Assembly (NCBI RefSeq): GCF_013376045.1
Contig: NZ_JABMJG010000009.1
Coordinates: forward strand, 1-64,000
Direction of reading: 5' to 3'
DNA: 64,000 nt
From: Variovorax sp. SG517
GTDB taxonomy: Bacteria > Pseudomonadota > Gammaproteobacteria > Burkholderiales > Burkholderiaceae_C
Both the position numbers and the translations under genes were made by a program. Positions within the stretch are counted from its first letter, which is position 1, and each line of letters begins with the position of its first letter. The notes under the pieces were generated by a model that was not told the origin of the DNA, ran no database searches, and was given only the letters and a program-made list of their open reading frames with translations. Shown piece by piece: positions 8,422-16,097 of the stretch.

Positions 8422-8436
8422 GTAAATTGTCTTTAC
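8422..8436. promoter_or_regulatory. 15-base dyad GTAAA-N5-TTTAC, candidate Lrp box
   Basis: A perfect 5-base inverted repeat with an AT-rich centre and the 15-base length typical of Lrp/AsnC half-site dyads. It abuts the lysE-like start codon in the divergent gap with an Lrp gene. Confidence 0.45.
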
Positions 8437-8465
8437 CACGTCGCCTGATGAAAATGGCGAAGCTC

Positions 8466-8487
8466 AGGCGGAATGCGCTTTCCGCCT
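8466..8487. promoter_or_regulatory. 22-base palindrome AGGCGGAA-N6-TTCCGCCT
   Basis: A perfect 8-base inverted repeat in the middle of the gap between the LysE-type exporter gene and its Lrp-type neighbour. It could be an operator for the Lrp protein or a hairpin in the lrp leader, 39 bases before that start codon. Confidence 0.45.
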
Positions 8488-8526
8488 TAAATTCAAGACG
8501 AATCGATCGGCTGAAGCCTGAAATCC

Positions 8527-8991
8527 ATGGAAATCGACAGCAAGAACTGGCAGATCCTCGAAGTGCTGCAGGCCGATGCGCGCACCTCGCTCACCGCGCT
8601 GGCGCGGCAGGTGGGCCTGTCGGTGCCCTCGACCTCGGAGCGCGTGAAGCGGCTCGAAGAAGCCGGCGTGCTCGCCGGCTATCGCGCCGTGGTGCCGCCG
8701 CGCAACGTGGGCTACACGGTGATGGCGCTCGTGGGCATCACCACGCCGCAGCCCGAGAAGGCGCGGCTGCTGAAGCTGCTCGAGGGCAGGCGCGAGGTGC
8801 TCGAGTGCTTCCACGTGACGGGGCAGGACTCGTACGTGCTGAAGGTGGCGGCGCGCGACATCGAACACCTGGAGGCCTTCGTGAGCAGCATCAACCACCT
8901 GGGCGAGACGCGCACGTCGATCGTGATGTCGGTGCCTATTCCGGCGCGCGCCATCGCCGCGCCCGAACCGGAAAAGCCGCCGCGCCGCTAA
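8527..8991 (+). CDS. Lrp/AsnC family transcriptional regulator
   Basis: A 154-residue regulator. Residues 3-60 form the AsnC-type helix-turn-helix ('SKNWQILEVLQADARTSLT' then 'VGLSVPSTSERVKRLEEAGV'). Residues 68-140 form the RAM effector-binding and multimer domain ('GYTVMALVGI', 'CFHVTGQDSYVLKVAA'). It probably senses an amino acid and controls the divergent LysE exporter. Its last codons overlap the 3' end of the DUF454 gene by 4 bases (convergent). Confidence 0.93.
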   Translation: MEIDSKNWQILEVLQADARTSLTALARQVGLSVPSTSERVKRLEEAGVLAGYRAVVPPRNVGYTVMALVGITTPQPEKARLLKLLEGRREVLECFHVTGQDSYVLKVAARDIEHLEAFVSSINHLGETRTSIVMSVPIPARAIAAPEPEKPPRR

Positions 8992-9392
8992 CCCGGAGGC
9001 AGCGGCCGCGACCAGAGCCAGGCCAGCACGCAGGCCATGCACCCGATGGCCAGCGCGGCCAGCCACGCACGGTGCGCGGTGAAAGAGACGATCACTGCGC
9101 AAACCGCCATCGTCACGGTCGCGCTCCACTTGGCGCGCCGGCTCACGGTGCGGCCGTTGGCCCAGTTGTGCAGCAGCGGGCCGAAGAGGCGGTGGTTCAG
9201 CAGCCAGGCATGCAGCCGGGGCGAGCTGCGCGCCGCGGCCCATGCGGCCATCAGGATGAACACCGTGGTCGGCATGCCGGGCACGATCACGCCGATGAGG
9301 CCCAGCACCAGGCACAGCACCGCAAAGGCATAGAGCAGCGCTCGCGTGAGCGCGGACTTGCGTTCAGGGGCTGGGGCCGGCTCGGGCTTCAA
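8988..9392 (-). CDS. YbaN family (DUF454) small membrane protein
   Basis: A 134-residue protein with three to four hydrophobic segments and the family signature 'LGLIGVIVPGMPTTVFILMAAW' near residues 33-55, followed by 'SSPRLHAWLLNHRLFGPLL'. Function of YbaN-like proteins is unknown. The start is a TTG 8 bases after the mscS stop; no ATG lies before the conserved region. It is the last gene of the suhB-FUSC-mscS leftward cluster. Confidence 0.8.
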   Translation of the reverse strand: MKPEPAPAPERKSALTRALLYAFAVLCLVLGLIGVIVPGMPTTVFILMAAWAAARSSPRLHAWLLNHRLFGPLLHNWANGRTVSRRAKWSATVTMAVCAVIVSFTAHRAWLAALAIGCMACVLAWLWSRPLPPG

Positions 9393-9399
9393 GACAGGA

Positions 9400-10494
9400 T
9401 CAGGCCGGGGCCTGCCCTTGTTGCGGCGGCTGCGGCGGCTGTTCGCGCTCGGGCAGCCCGTCGGCCGAGATGCGCATCTTCGGCAGGAACTGCGGGTACT
9501 CGCGCTGCATGAAGTCGATGAGGCCTTCGCGCACGCTGCAGCGCAGGTCGAAGGTCAGGCCCGAGGTGGCGGCGGTGCAGAGCACGCGGATCTGCATCGT
9601 GCGCTCGGTGGCGTCGGTCACGCGCAGGTTGAAGAAGCGGCCGTCCCATTCGGGGGCGGCCTTCACGATGCGCTCGACCTCGGCGCGCAGCGGCGCGAGC
9701 GGCATGCCGTAGTCGACGTAGATGAACACCGCGCCCAGCAGCTGGGCCGAATGCCGCGTCCAGTTCTGGAAGGGCTTCTCGATGAAGTAGGTCAGCGGCA
9801 GGATCAGCCGGCGCTCGTCCCAGATCTTCACGACCACGAAGGTGCCGGTGATCTCCTCGACGCGGCCCCACTCGCCCTCGACCACCAGCACGTCGTCGAT
9901 GCGGATGGGCTGCGCCAGCGCGATCTGCAGCCCCGCGATGAGGTTGCTGAACACCGGCTTGGCCGCCAGACCGGCCACGATGCCGATCACCCCGGCAGAG
10001 GCCAGCAGGCTCGCGCCCACCTGGCGCGCGCCCGGAAAGGTCATGAGCATCATCGCGCCGCCCGCCACGACCACCACGGTCATCGCGGTGCGCGCGAGCA
10101 CGCGCGTCTGCGTGAGCACGCGGCGGGCCTGCAGGTTGTCGGCGATGTCGGAAGGGTGCTGCGCGAGCACGCCGTCGGCGAAGCCGCTGATGGCCTTCAC
10201 CGCGAGCCAGGTGGTGGCGGCGATGAGCAGCAGGCCGGTGAAGTGCCGAACGTTGCCGATGAAGCGCAGGTCGTCCGGCGCGCCCTGCCACACCATGGTG
10301 AGCGCCACCAGCGGGAACACGAGCCGGGCGGGCGCCCTGCAGTTGACCACCATCGCATGGATGGCCGGCGCGGGGCGGGTGATCCGCCTGAGCACCAGGC
10401 CGACGATGCGGTGGGCAAGAAGAGAGAGGGGAACTGCGATCAGTGCGGCAAGCCAGGTGCCGAACCAGGGATGGGCGAGTATCTCTTTGGTCAT
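9400..10494 (-). CDS. MscS-type mechanosensitive ion channel
   Basis: A 364-residue channel protein. Three or more hydrophobic segments (about 14-36, 55-70, 85-105 and 135-150) lead to the pore helix around residues 155-195 ('ASAGVIGIVAGLAAKPVFSN'). The MscS beta domain ('IRIDDVLVVEGEWGRVEEI', 198-216) and a C-terminal alpha/beta domain follow, ending in a Pro/Gln-rich tail. It releases solutes on osmotic downshift. Its ATG overlaps the FUSC stop as TGATG, so translation is coupled. Confidence 0.92.
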   Translation of the reverse strand: MTKEILAHPWFGTWLAALIAVPLSLLAHRIVGLVLRRITRPAPAIHAMVVNCRAPARLVFPLVALTMVWQGAPDDLRFIGNVRHFTGLLLIAATTWLAVKAISGFADGVLAQHPSDIADNLQARRVLTQTRVLARTAMTVVVVAGGAMMLMTFPGARQVGASLLASAGVIGIVAGLAAKPVFSNLIAGLQIALAQPIRIDDVLVVEGEWGRVEEITGTFVVVKIWDERRLILPLTYFIEKPFQNWTRHSAQLLGAVFIYVDYGMPLAPLRAEVERIVKAAPEWDGRFFNLRVTDATERTMQIRVLCTAATSGLTFDLRCSVREGLIDFMQREYPQFLPKMRISADGLPEREQPPQPPQQGQAPA

Positions 10495-12740
10495 CAGGCG
10501 GGAGTCGTCTTCGCTTGTTCTGTTGTCTCGTTCAGAGGTTGAAGAATGCGCGCCGCGTCGTCGCGCAGCTGCGTGGCGAGTGCCGTGGCCAGGTCGAGCC
10601 GGCGAAGCAGCCAGGGGCTGATGTCGTTGTCGAACGGGTCGGGCAGGGGGATCGGGCCGCCGACCGTGGTCGAACCGGCACTCTCGGGGTGGGAGGGACC
10701 GGTGGTTGGAATGGTTCCGATGGCCGCCTCGATGCGCTGCGCGGTGCGGCCGATGGGGCCTTCCACCTCGGCCGGCGTGAGGCGGTCGCGCCGCAGCACC
10801 AGCATCGACTTCACCGCGCTGAGCTGCGCGAGCAGCTGGTAGCTGTGGGCCTGCAGGTGTTCGAGTGGCTCCAGCGGCGGCTGCACCGCGCGCGGCTCCG
10901 ACAGCGAGCGCTGCGTGGCCTGCACCAGCGCCGAGAGGCTGTCGTAGGCCTCGCGGCGCGCGAGGCGCCATTCGAGCTCGGGGCTGCTGTCGATGGCCTT
11001 GAGCTGGCCCAGGCCCAGCGCCAGCCGCGCATGGCGGGCCTGCGCGGTGAGCACGCGCGCGACCAGCGCCGGAAGCTGCGTGCGCTCCCACGAGGGCAGC
11101 ACATAGCAGAAGGCCCAGGCGAGCGCGGCGCCGATCAGCGTGTCGGCGATGCGCTCGAAGAGCGCGAAGATAGGCGCCACGCCCACGTTCAGCATGTGGG
11201 CCTGCACCAGGCCCAGCACGGTGGCGGCCACCGCGGTAATGAGGTAGCGCCGCACCGCGAAGCTGTGCGCGATGGCCTGCGACACCGTGACGATGACCAG
11301 CAGCATCAGGGCCGACGGATGCGCCGACAGCAGCCCCACCGCGAGCACGCAGCCCAGCAGCGTGCCGGCCACGCGGGCGTTGCGCCGCTCCAGCGTCTGC
11401 GAGAGGCTGCCGCGCAGCACCACCACGATGGTCAGCAGGATCCAGTAGTCGTGCGAGCCCCACGGCATCGACACCGCGATGGCATAGCCGGCCGCGATGG
11501 CCAGCGCGGCGCGAATGGCGTGGCGCAGCGGCGGCTGGTCCCAGCTCCAGAGCGTGAAGAAGGGGCGCAGCGACCAGTCGGTGGGGCTCACGAAGAGCTG
11601 CCAGTTGGCGCGCACCACGGCCAGGTTGGGCTCGACGTCGCCGCGCGCCATGGCCGACAGGCGCAGCACCTCGTCGTTGATGTGGCCGATGCGGCTGGCC
11701 AGCCCGCGCGCGAGCATGGCCGCGGTGGGGCCGATGTGGCCGCCGCCCTCGGCGCTGTCGTCGGCCGAGACGTGGATGGCTGCCAGGCGCGGGCGGCGGT
11801 CGGGCACCGCGTCGGGCTGGCGGCCGAACATGAGCGCGTCGGCCAGGGCGATGGTCTCGTCGGCCAGCTCCTCGAGCACGCGGCGCATCTCGATGAGCGC
11901 CTCGGCGTGCGCGGGGTGTGCGCGCAGGGTGTCGAGGTCGAGCTCGCTGGCCAGCAGTTGGTCGCGCATCTCGAGCACGATCACGAGCATGGCCGCCAGC
12001 CGCTGGCGGCGCGGGGTGCGCGGCGATTCGAGCACGATGTCGCGCGTGGCCTGCAGCTGGTCGGCCAGCGCGGCCTGCTCGCGCAGCAGCCGGCCCAGCA
12101 TGGGGGCGGGAACGTCGCGCACGTCGCGGGTCTCGTCCTGCGGCAGGAACTGGCTGGCCTCGGTGCGCATGAGCGCGGCCAGCGAATACAGCACGTCGGC
12201 GATCGACTGCGTGCGAAAGCGCCCGTTGAGCGCCAGGTTGGCCAGCGTGGCCCAGATCACGTACAGCCCCGCGCCCAGCCCGAAGTGCCAGGTGCGCTCG
12301 ATGACGTCGGCCATGCCGGCGGGCGCCTGCGTGGCCATGGAGAACACCATCGAGAACATCACCGCGATGGCGATCGGGATGCCCCGCTTGCCCCAGGCCA
12401 TGGCCAGGAAGGCCATGAAGGTGGCGGGCACCAGCAGCAGCCCCAGGCGGATGGGGGCGCTGTGCAGCATCTGCACCGCGAAGAACAGCGGCAGCCCGAT
12501 GAGCGGCGCCGGCAGCATCTGCAAAAACTTGCCGCGGCGCGGGCCGGGCAGGTCGGGCGGCGCGGTGACGATCACGCCGGTGGCGGCGGTCGAGGCCGCG
12601 AGGGTGCCCAGCCACAGGTGGATGCCGCCGGAGATGAAGAGCAGGCCCAGCGCGACGGTGAGCCCGCTCGCGACATAGTGGCTCAGCGCGACGCGCAGAG
12701 CGGCTCGGACCCGGGGCGCGGTGCTGCTGGGCCCCGGCAT
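10494..12740 (-). CDS. FUSC family inner-membrane transporter
   Basis: A 748-residue protein with the fusaric-acid-resistance layout: two blocks of about five to six membrane segments (roughly 15-165 and 395-520), each followed by a long soluble helical region. The second block contains 'SHDYWILLTIVVVLRGSLSQTLERRNARVAGTLLG', the FUSC_2 signature. Relatives (YccS, AaeB) are thought to export aromatic acids or act in the envelope. It starts 2 bases after the suhB stop and overlaps mscS by one base. No membrane-fusion partner is adjacent, so it may be a YccS-like stand-alone protein. Confidence 0.88.
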   Translation of the reverse strand: MPGPSSTAPRVRAALRVALSHYVASGLTVALGLLFISGGIHLWLGTLAASTAATGVIVTAPPDLPGPRRGKFLQMLPAPLIGLPLFFAVQMLHSAPIRLGLLLVPATFMAFLAMAWGKRGIPIAIAVMFSMVFSMATQAPAGMADVIERTWHFGLGAGLYVIWATLANLALNGRFRTQSIADVLYSLAALMRTEASQFLPQDETRDVRDVPAPMLGRLLREQAALADQLQATRDIVLESPRTPRRQRLAAMLVIVLEMRDQLLASELDLDTLRAHPAHAEALIEMRRVLEELADETIALADALMFGRQPDAVPDRRPRLAAIHVSADDSAEGGGHIGPTAAMLARGLASRIGHINDEVLRLSAMARGDVEPNLAVVRANWQLFVSPTDWSLRPFFTLWSWDQPPLRHAIRAALAIAAGYAIAVSMPWGSHDYWILLTIVVVLRGSLSQTLERRNARVAGTLLGCVLAVGLLSAHPSALMLLVIVTVSQAIAHSFAVRRYLITAVAATVLGLVQAHMLNVGVAPIFALFERIADTLIGAALAWAFCYVLPSWERTQLPALVARVLTAQARHARLALGLGQLKAIDSSPELEWRLARREAYDSLSALVQATQRSLSEPRAVQPPLEPLEHLQAHSYQLLAQLSAVKSMLVLRRDRLTPAEVEGPIGRTAQRIEAAIGTIPTTGPSHPESAGSTTVGGPIPLPDPFDNDISPWLLRRLDLATALATQLRDDAARILQPLNETTEQAKTTPA

Positions 12741-12742
12741 CG

Positions 12743-13801
12743 TCACTTGGCGGAGGAGTTGCCTTGGGAAGGGGCGCCGTTGGCGGGCGCTTCGCGGCGC
12801 ACGCGCGTGAGCTTGCGGGGCGCGGGAGGCGCGGCGGCAGGGGCCGGGGCTTCGGCGGCCTCGTCGGCAAAGCCCGTGACCGTGCTGCGGGCGTAGAGGT
12901 CGGCGGAGGCGTCGTCCGTGCCCGCGCTCGCCTTGGTGGAGGCCGACACGGCGCGAACGCGGTCGCTGGCGCGCAGCTTGTCGTCCACGTTGGCGAACTT
13001 GGAATACTTGGCGAGCAGCGGCACCAGCTGTCCGTACACGCGCGGGGCGCCGGCCAGGCATTCGCGCTGGTCGATGAACTCCGGCTCGCCCGTGAAGTTG
13101 CCGATCAGGCCGCCGGCCTCGGTGACCAGCAGCGAGCCCGCCGCCACGTCCCAGGGGTTCAGGCCGGTCTCGAAGAAGGCGTCGGTGAAGCCCGCGGCCA
13201 CGTAGGCCAGGTCGAGCGCGGCGGCGCCGGGGCGGCGCAGGCCGGCGGCGCGGGGCATCATGTCCGCCATGATGGCCAGGTACTGCTTGAAGTTGTCGCC
13301 GGTGCGGAAGGGGAAGCCGGTGGAGATCAGGCACTCGTTGAGGCGGGTGCGCTTCGAGACGCGGATGCGGCGCTCGTTCATGTAGGCGCCGCGGCCCTTG
13401 GTGGCGGTGAACAGGTCGTTGCGGGTGGGGTCGTACACCACGGCCTGCTCGATCTTGCCGCGCACCGACAGCGCGATCGACACGCAATAGACCGGGAAGC
13501 CGTGGATGAAGTTGGTGGTGCCGTCCAGCGGATCGATGATCCAGACGTAGTCGGAGTCCTTGGCGCCGTACTGGCTGCCCGATTCTTCCGCGAGGATGCC
13601 GTGCCCCGGGTACGCGCCGAGCAGCGTCTCGATGATCGCTTGCTCGCTGGCGTGATCGACTTCGGTGACGAAGTCGTTGACCTGCTTCTGGGAGATGCGC
13701 ACGGCCTCCACGTCGAGGGCGGCGCGATTGATGATGGCGCCAGCGGCGCGTGCGGCCTTGACGGCCACGTTGAGCATGGGATGCAGGTTGGGGGACGACA
13801 T
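12743..13801 (-). CDS. suhB: inositol-1-monophosphatase (SuhB) with long C-terminal tail
   Basis: A 352-residue enzyme of the inositol monophosphatase family. Mg-binding motifs are AEES (E72-E73), 'WIIDPLDGTTNF' (D90 and D93) and 'NPWDVAAG' (D218). It hydrolyses inositol phosphates, and in E. coli the same protein joins the rRNA antitermination complex. The family is normally about 260-270 residues long; here 80-odd extra residues rich in Ala, Pro and basic residues follow, an unusual tail. It is the first gene of a leftward run with FUSC (2-base gap) and mscS, and diverges from trmJ. Confidence 0.93.
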   Translation of the reverse strand: MSSPNLHPMLNVAVKAARAAGAIINRAALDVEAVRISQKQVNDFVTEVDHASEQAIIETLLGAYPGHGILAEESGSQYGAKDSDYVWIIDPLDGTTNFIHGFPVYCVSIALSVRGKIEQAVVYDPTRNDLFTATKGRGAYMNERRIRVSKRTRLNECLISTGFPFRTGDNFKQYLAIMADMMPRAAGLRRPGAAALDLAYVAAGFTDAFFETGLNPWDVAAGSLLVTEAGGLIGNFTGEPEFIDQRECLAGAPRVYGQLVPLLAKYSKFANVDDKLRASDRVRAVSASTKASAGTDDASADLYARSTVTGFADEAAEAPAPAAAPPAPRKLTRVRREAPANGAPSQGNSSAK

Positions 13802-13911
13802 TGGATTGTGGGAAGAACGGTGGGGAGGGCCCCCGGAGACGGCCCGGCGATGCGGGCGGCGAGAATCGGGGGATTTTACCGGCTCCGCCCGTTAGTGTCC
13901 GCCAACCCTCC

Positions 13912-14679
13912 ATGCGCACCCGTTTCATCCTGATCCAGACCAGCCACGCCGGCAACGTGGGCGCCGCCGCCCGCGCCATGAAGACCATGGGTTTTTCCGA
14001 CCTGGTGCTGGTGGCCCCGCGCTGGGCCAACGTGCTGCGGCGCGAGGAAACCATCCAGCGCGCGAGCGGCGCGCTCGACGTGCTGGCCAACGCCCGCATC
14101 GTCGAGACGCTCGACGAGGCCCTCGACGGCGTGACCCACCTGTGCGCCACCGCCATGATCCCGCGCGACTTCGGCCCGCCCACGCGCACCCCGCGCGAGC
14201 ACCTGGAGCCCCTGGCAAAACAGGGCGACCAGCACGTGGCCTTCCTGTTCGGCTCCGAGCGTTTCGGCATGCGCAACGAGGACGTCTACCGCTGCAACGT
14301 GGCGCTGAGCATTCCCACCGACCCCAAGTTCGGCTCGCTCAACCTGGGCGCGGCCATCCAGGTGGTCGCCTACGAATGGCGGCTGGCGCTGGGCGGCTAC
14401 GAGGTGCGCGAGGCCATCCAGCCCGTGCAGGCTGCCGACGCGCAGGCCGTGGCCGGCATGCTCGACCACTGGGAGCGCTCGCTGGTGGAGATCGGCTTCC
14501 TCGACCCCGAGGCGCCCAAGAAGCTCATGCCCAGGCTGCAGCAGCTCTTCAACCGGGCGCAGCCCACGCCGGAGGAGATCCACATCCTGCGCGGCATCGC
14601 CAAGGCGATGAGCGACGCGACCCGGCCGCCCAGGGGAGACAAGGGCGACAAGGGCGGAAAGGCCCCCGGGAACGACTAA
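13912..14679 (+). CDS. trmJ: tRNA (Cm32/Um32) methyltransferase TrmJ
   Basis: A 255-residue SPOUT methyltransferase that 2'-O-methylates position 32 of some tRNAs. It opens 'MRTRFILIQTSHAGNVGAAARAMKTMG', the conserved RNA-binding and knot start. The S-adenosylmethionine knot motifs are 'FLFGSERFGMRNED' and 'IPTDPKFGSLNLGAAIQVV'. The C-terminal helical domain has 'EIHILRGIAKAM'; a Lys/Gly/Asp-rich tail follows. The open frame extends upstream to 13801, but those residues look non-coding. cysE follows 90 bases later, a common order in this family of bacteria. Confidence 0.95.
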   Translation: MRTRFILIQTSHAGNVGAAARAMKTMGFSDLVLVAPRWANVLRREETIQRASGALDVLANARIVETLDEALDGVTHLCATAMIPRDFGPPTRTPREHLEPLAKQGDQHVAFLFGSERFGMRNEDVYRCNVALSIPTDPKFGSLNLGAAIQVVAYEWRLALGGYEVREAIQPVQAADAQAVAGMLDHWERSLVEIGFLDPEAPKKLMPRLQQLFNRAQPTPEEIHILRGIAKAMSDATRPPRGDKGDKGGKAPGND

Positions 14680-14735
14680 AACCTTATCGTTCGTACGCGA
14701 AGACACGCGGCCTTAGACTGCGCGGCCCCTATCGA

Positions 14736-14741
14736 TATAAC
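14736..14741 (+). promoter_or_regulatory. possible -10 element (TATAAC) of cysE
   Basis: TATAAC lies in the only AT-rich patch of the gap before cysE, about 28 bases from its start codon. No convincing -35 box is visible at 17 bases, so an activator or a weak promoter would be needed. Confidence 0.3.
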
Positions 14742-14769
14742 GACAACAGACAGAAGGCATAAGGCAGCG

Positions 14770-15543
14770 ATGTTCTCCAGACTGCGCGCCGACATCCGGT
14801 GCATCCTCGAACGCGACCCGGCCGCCCGAAGCGCCTGGGAAGTGATCACGGTCTATCCCGGCTTCCACGCCGTGGTGCTGCATCGCTGGGCGCATGCCTG
14901 TTGGACCCATGGCTTCAAGTGGCCCGCGCGCTTCATCGCGCACTGGTCGCGCTGGTTGACCGGCATCGAGATCCACCCCGCCGCCAAGATCGGCGAGCGC
15001 GTGTTCTTCGACCACGCCATGGGTGTCGTCGTGGGCGAGACGGCCGAGATCGGCGACGGCTGCACCATCTACCAGGGCGTGACCCTGGGCGGCACCTCCC
15101 TCTACAAGGGCACCAAGCGGCATCCGACGCTGGGGCGCAACGTGGTGGTGGGCGCAGGCGCCAAGGTGCTCGGCGGCTTCGTGGTGGGCGACGGCGCCAA
15201 GGTGGGCTCGAACGCGGTGGTCACCAAGCCGGTGCCCGCGGGCGCCACGGCGGTGGGCAACCCGGCGCGCATCATCGAGGCTGAAGCCGCCGCGCGGCGC
15301 GAGGAAACCGCCTCGCGCATGGGCTTCTCCGCCTACGGCGTGACGCAGAACGACGACCCGCTGAGCCAGGCGCTGCGCGGCCTGATCGACAACGCTTCGG
15401 GCCAGGAACACCAGATCGCGCTGCTGTGGCAGGCCATCGAGAAGCTGTCGGCCCAGCCGGGCAGCAGGGACTGCGTGCCGGGCGACGCCGCGCGCGACGA
15501 GAGCTTCGAGGCGGACAAGCTCACGCAGCTGATCGGCAAGTAG
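14770..15543 (+). CDS. cysE: serine O-acetyltransferase
   Basis: A 257-residue enzyme making O-acetylserine from serine and acetyl-CoA, the first step of cysteine synthesis. The N-terminal helical cap ('RLRADIRCILERDPAARS') is followed by the left-handed beta-helix: 'IEIHPAAKIGERVFFDHAMGVVVGETAEIGDGCTIYQGVTLGG', with the catalytic His/Asp region, then 'KRHPTLGRNVVVGAGAKVLGG'. The roughly 70-residue C-terminal extension ('DPLSQALRGLIDNASGQEHQ' onward) is longer than in the E. coli enzyme. AAGG precedes the start. Confidence 0.96.
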   Translation: MFSRLRADIRCILERDPAARSAWEVITVYPGFHAVVLHRWAHACWTHGFKWPARFIAHWSRWLTGIEIHPAAKIGERVFFDHAMGVVVGETAEIGDGCTIYQGVTLGGTSLYKGTKRHPTLGRNVVVGAGAKVLGGFVVGDGAKVGSNAVVTKPVPAGATAVGNPARIIEAEAAARREETASRMGFSAYGVTQNDDPLSQALRGLIDNASGQEHQIALLWQAIEKLSAQPGSRDCVPGDAARDESFEADKLTQLIGK

Positions 15544-15556
15544 GCAGGTCGACCGG

Positions 15557-16027
15557 TCAGCCGCCGCGCTTGGCCGGCGCGTGCAGCGCGCCATGCACGT
15601 GGCCCGCGTGCTGCCCGAAGGTCTCGGGCGCGAGCGCGGCTGTATCCAGCTCCTGCAGGATGCCGCAGGCGTTCGCCGATTCGGGGCCGCAGCACTGCTG
15701 GCGCAGCGCCTTCAGCTGCTTCTCCAGCGTCTTCAGCTCGGCGATGCGCGCGGCCACGTGGCCGATGTGGTCGTCCAGCAGCTGGTTGACCTCGCCGCAG
15801 TCTTCCTGCGGCGCGTCGCGGAATTTCAGCAGGCTGCGGATCTCGTCGAGCGTCATGTCCAGCGAGCGGCAGCGGCGGATGAAGCCCAGGCGCTGGGCGT
15901 GGTCCTCGTCGTAGATGCGGTAGTTGCCGTCGGTGCGCGCGGGCTCGGGCAGCAGGCGCTCGCGCTCGTAGTACCGGATGGTTTCGACCGGCGTATTCGC
16001 GGCCTTGGCCAGTTCACCGATTTTCAT
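15557..16027 (-). CDS. cadR: MerR family cadmium/lead regulator CadR
   Basis: A 156-residue MerR protein. The winged helix spans residues 1-70 ('MKIGELAKAANTPVETIRYY'), followed by the dimer helix. Metal-binding cysteines are C77 (DCGEVN), C112-C113 and C121, close to the C77/C112/C119 set of Pseudomonas CadR. The tail has H140, H143, H145 and H149, a His-rich end also typical of CadR. The start at 16027 gives the canonical MKIGELA beginning, although a longer frame is open. It diverges from its likely target, a P-type ATPase gene, over a 19-base-spaced promoter. Confidence 0.93.
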   Translation of the reverse strand: MKIGELAKAANTPVETIRYYERERLLPEPARTDGNYRIYDEDHAQRLGFIRRCRSLDMTLDEIRSLLKFRDAPQEDCGEVNQLLDDHIGHVAARIAELKTLEKQLKALRQQCCGPESANACGILQELDTAALAPETFGQHAGHVHGALHAPAKRGG

Positions 16028-16059
16028 GATGCGGCAAATGAAAGGGTGGAGATGGGTGG

Positions 16060-16090
16060 TTGACTCTACACCTGCTTCAGGGTTTCCAAT
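16060..16090 (+). promoter_or_regulatory. MerR-type promoter and operator of cadA
   Basis: TTGACT (16060-16065) and TCCAAT (16085-16090) are separated by 19 bases, the long spacing that MerR proteins correct by twisting DNA. The spacer carries an imperfect dyad, ACTCTA (16063-16068) against CAGGGT (16078-16083), close to the AC(C/T)CT...AGGGT operators of CadR and related proteins. The cadA start codon lies only 7 bases beyond the -10 box, so the transcript may be leaderless. Confidence 0.75.
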
Positions 16091-16097
16091 CGATTCC

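Noticed and set aside
9400..12870. An apparent giant fusion continuing the mscS frame upstream through FUSC
   Set aside because: The upstream part is an out-of-frame translation of FUSC; mscS has its own ATG overlapping the FUSC stop as TGATG.
10443..12896. An 800-codon open frame opposite the FUSC gene
   Set aside because: Low-complexity Arg/Gly/Gln/His translation, no motif; FUSC on the minus strand is convincing.
10494..14276. An apparent 1260-residue fusion of FUSC with an upstream open frame
   Set aside because: The extra residues are an alternate frame of suhB and an antisense frame of trmJ; FUSC starts at 12740, right after the suhB stop.
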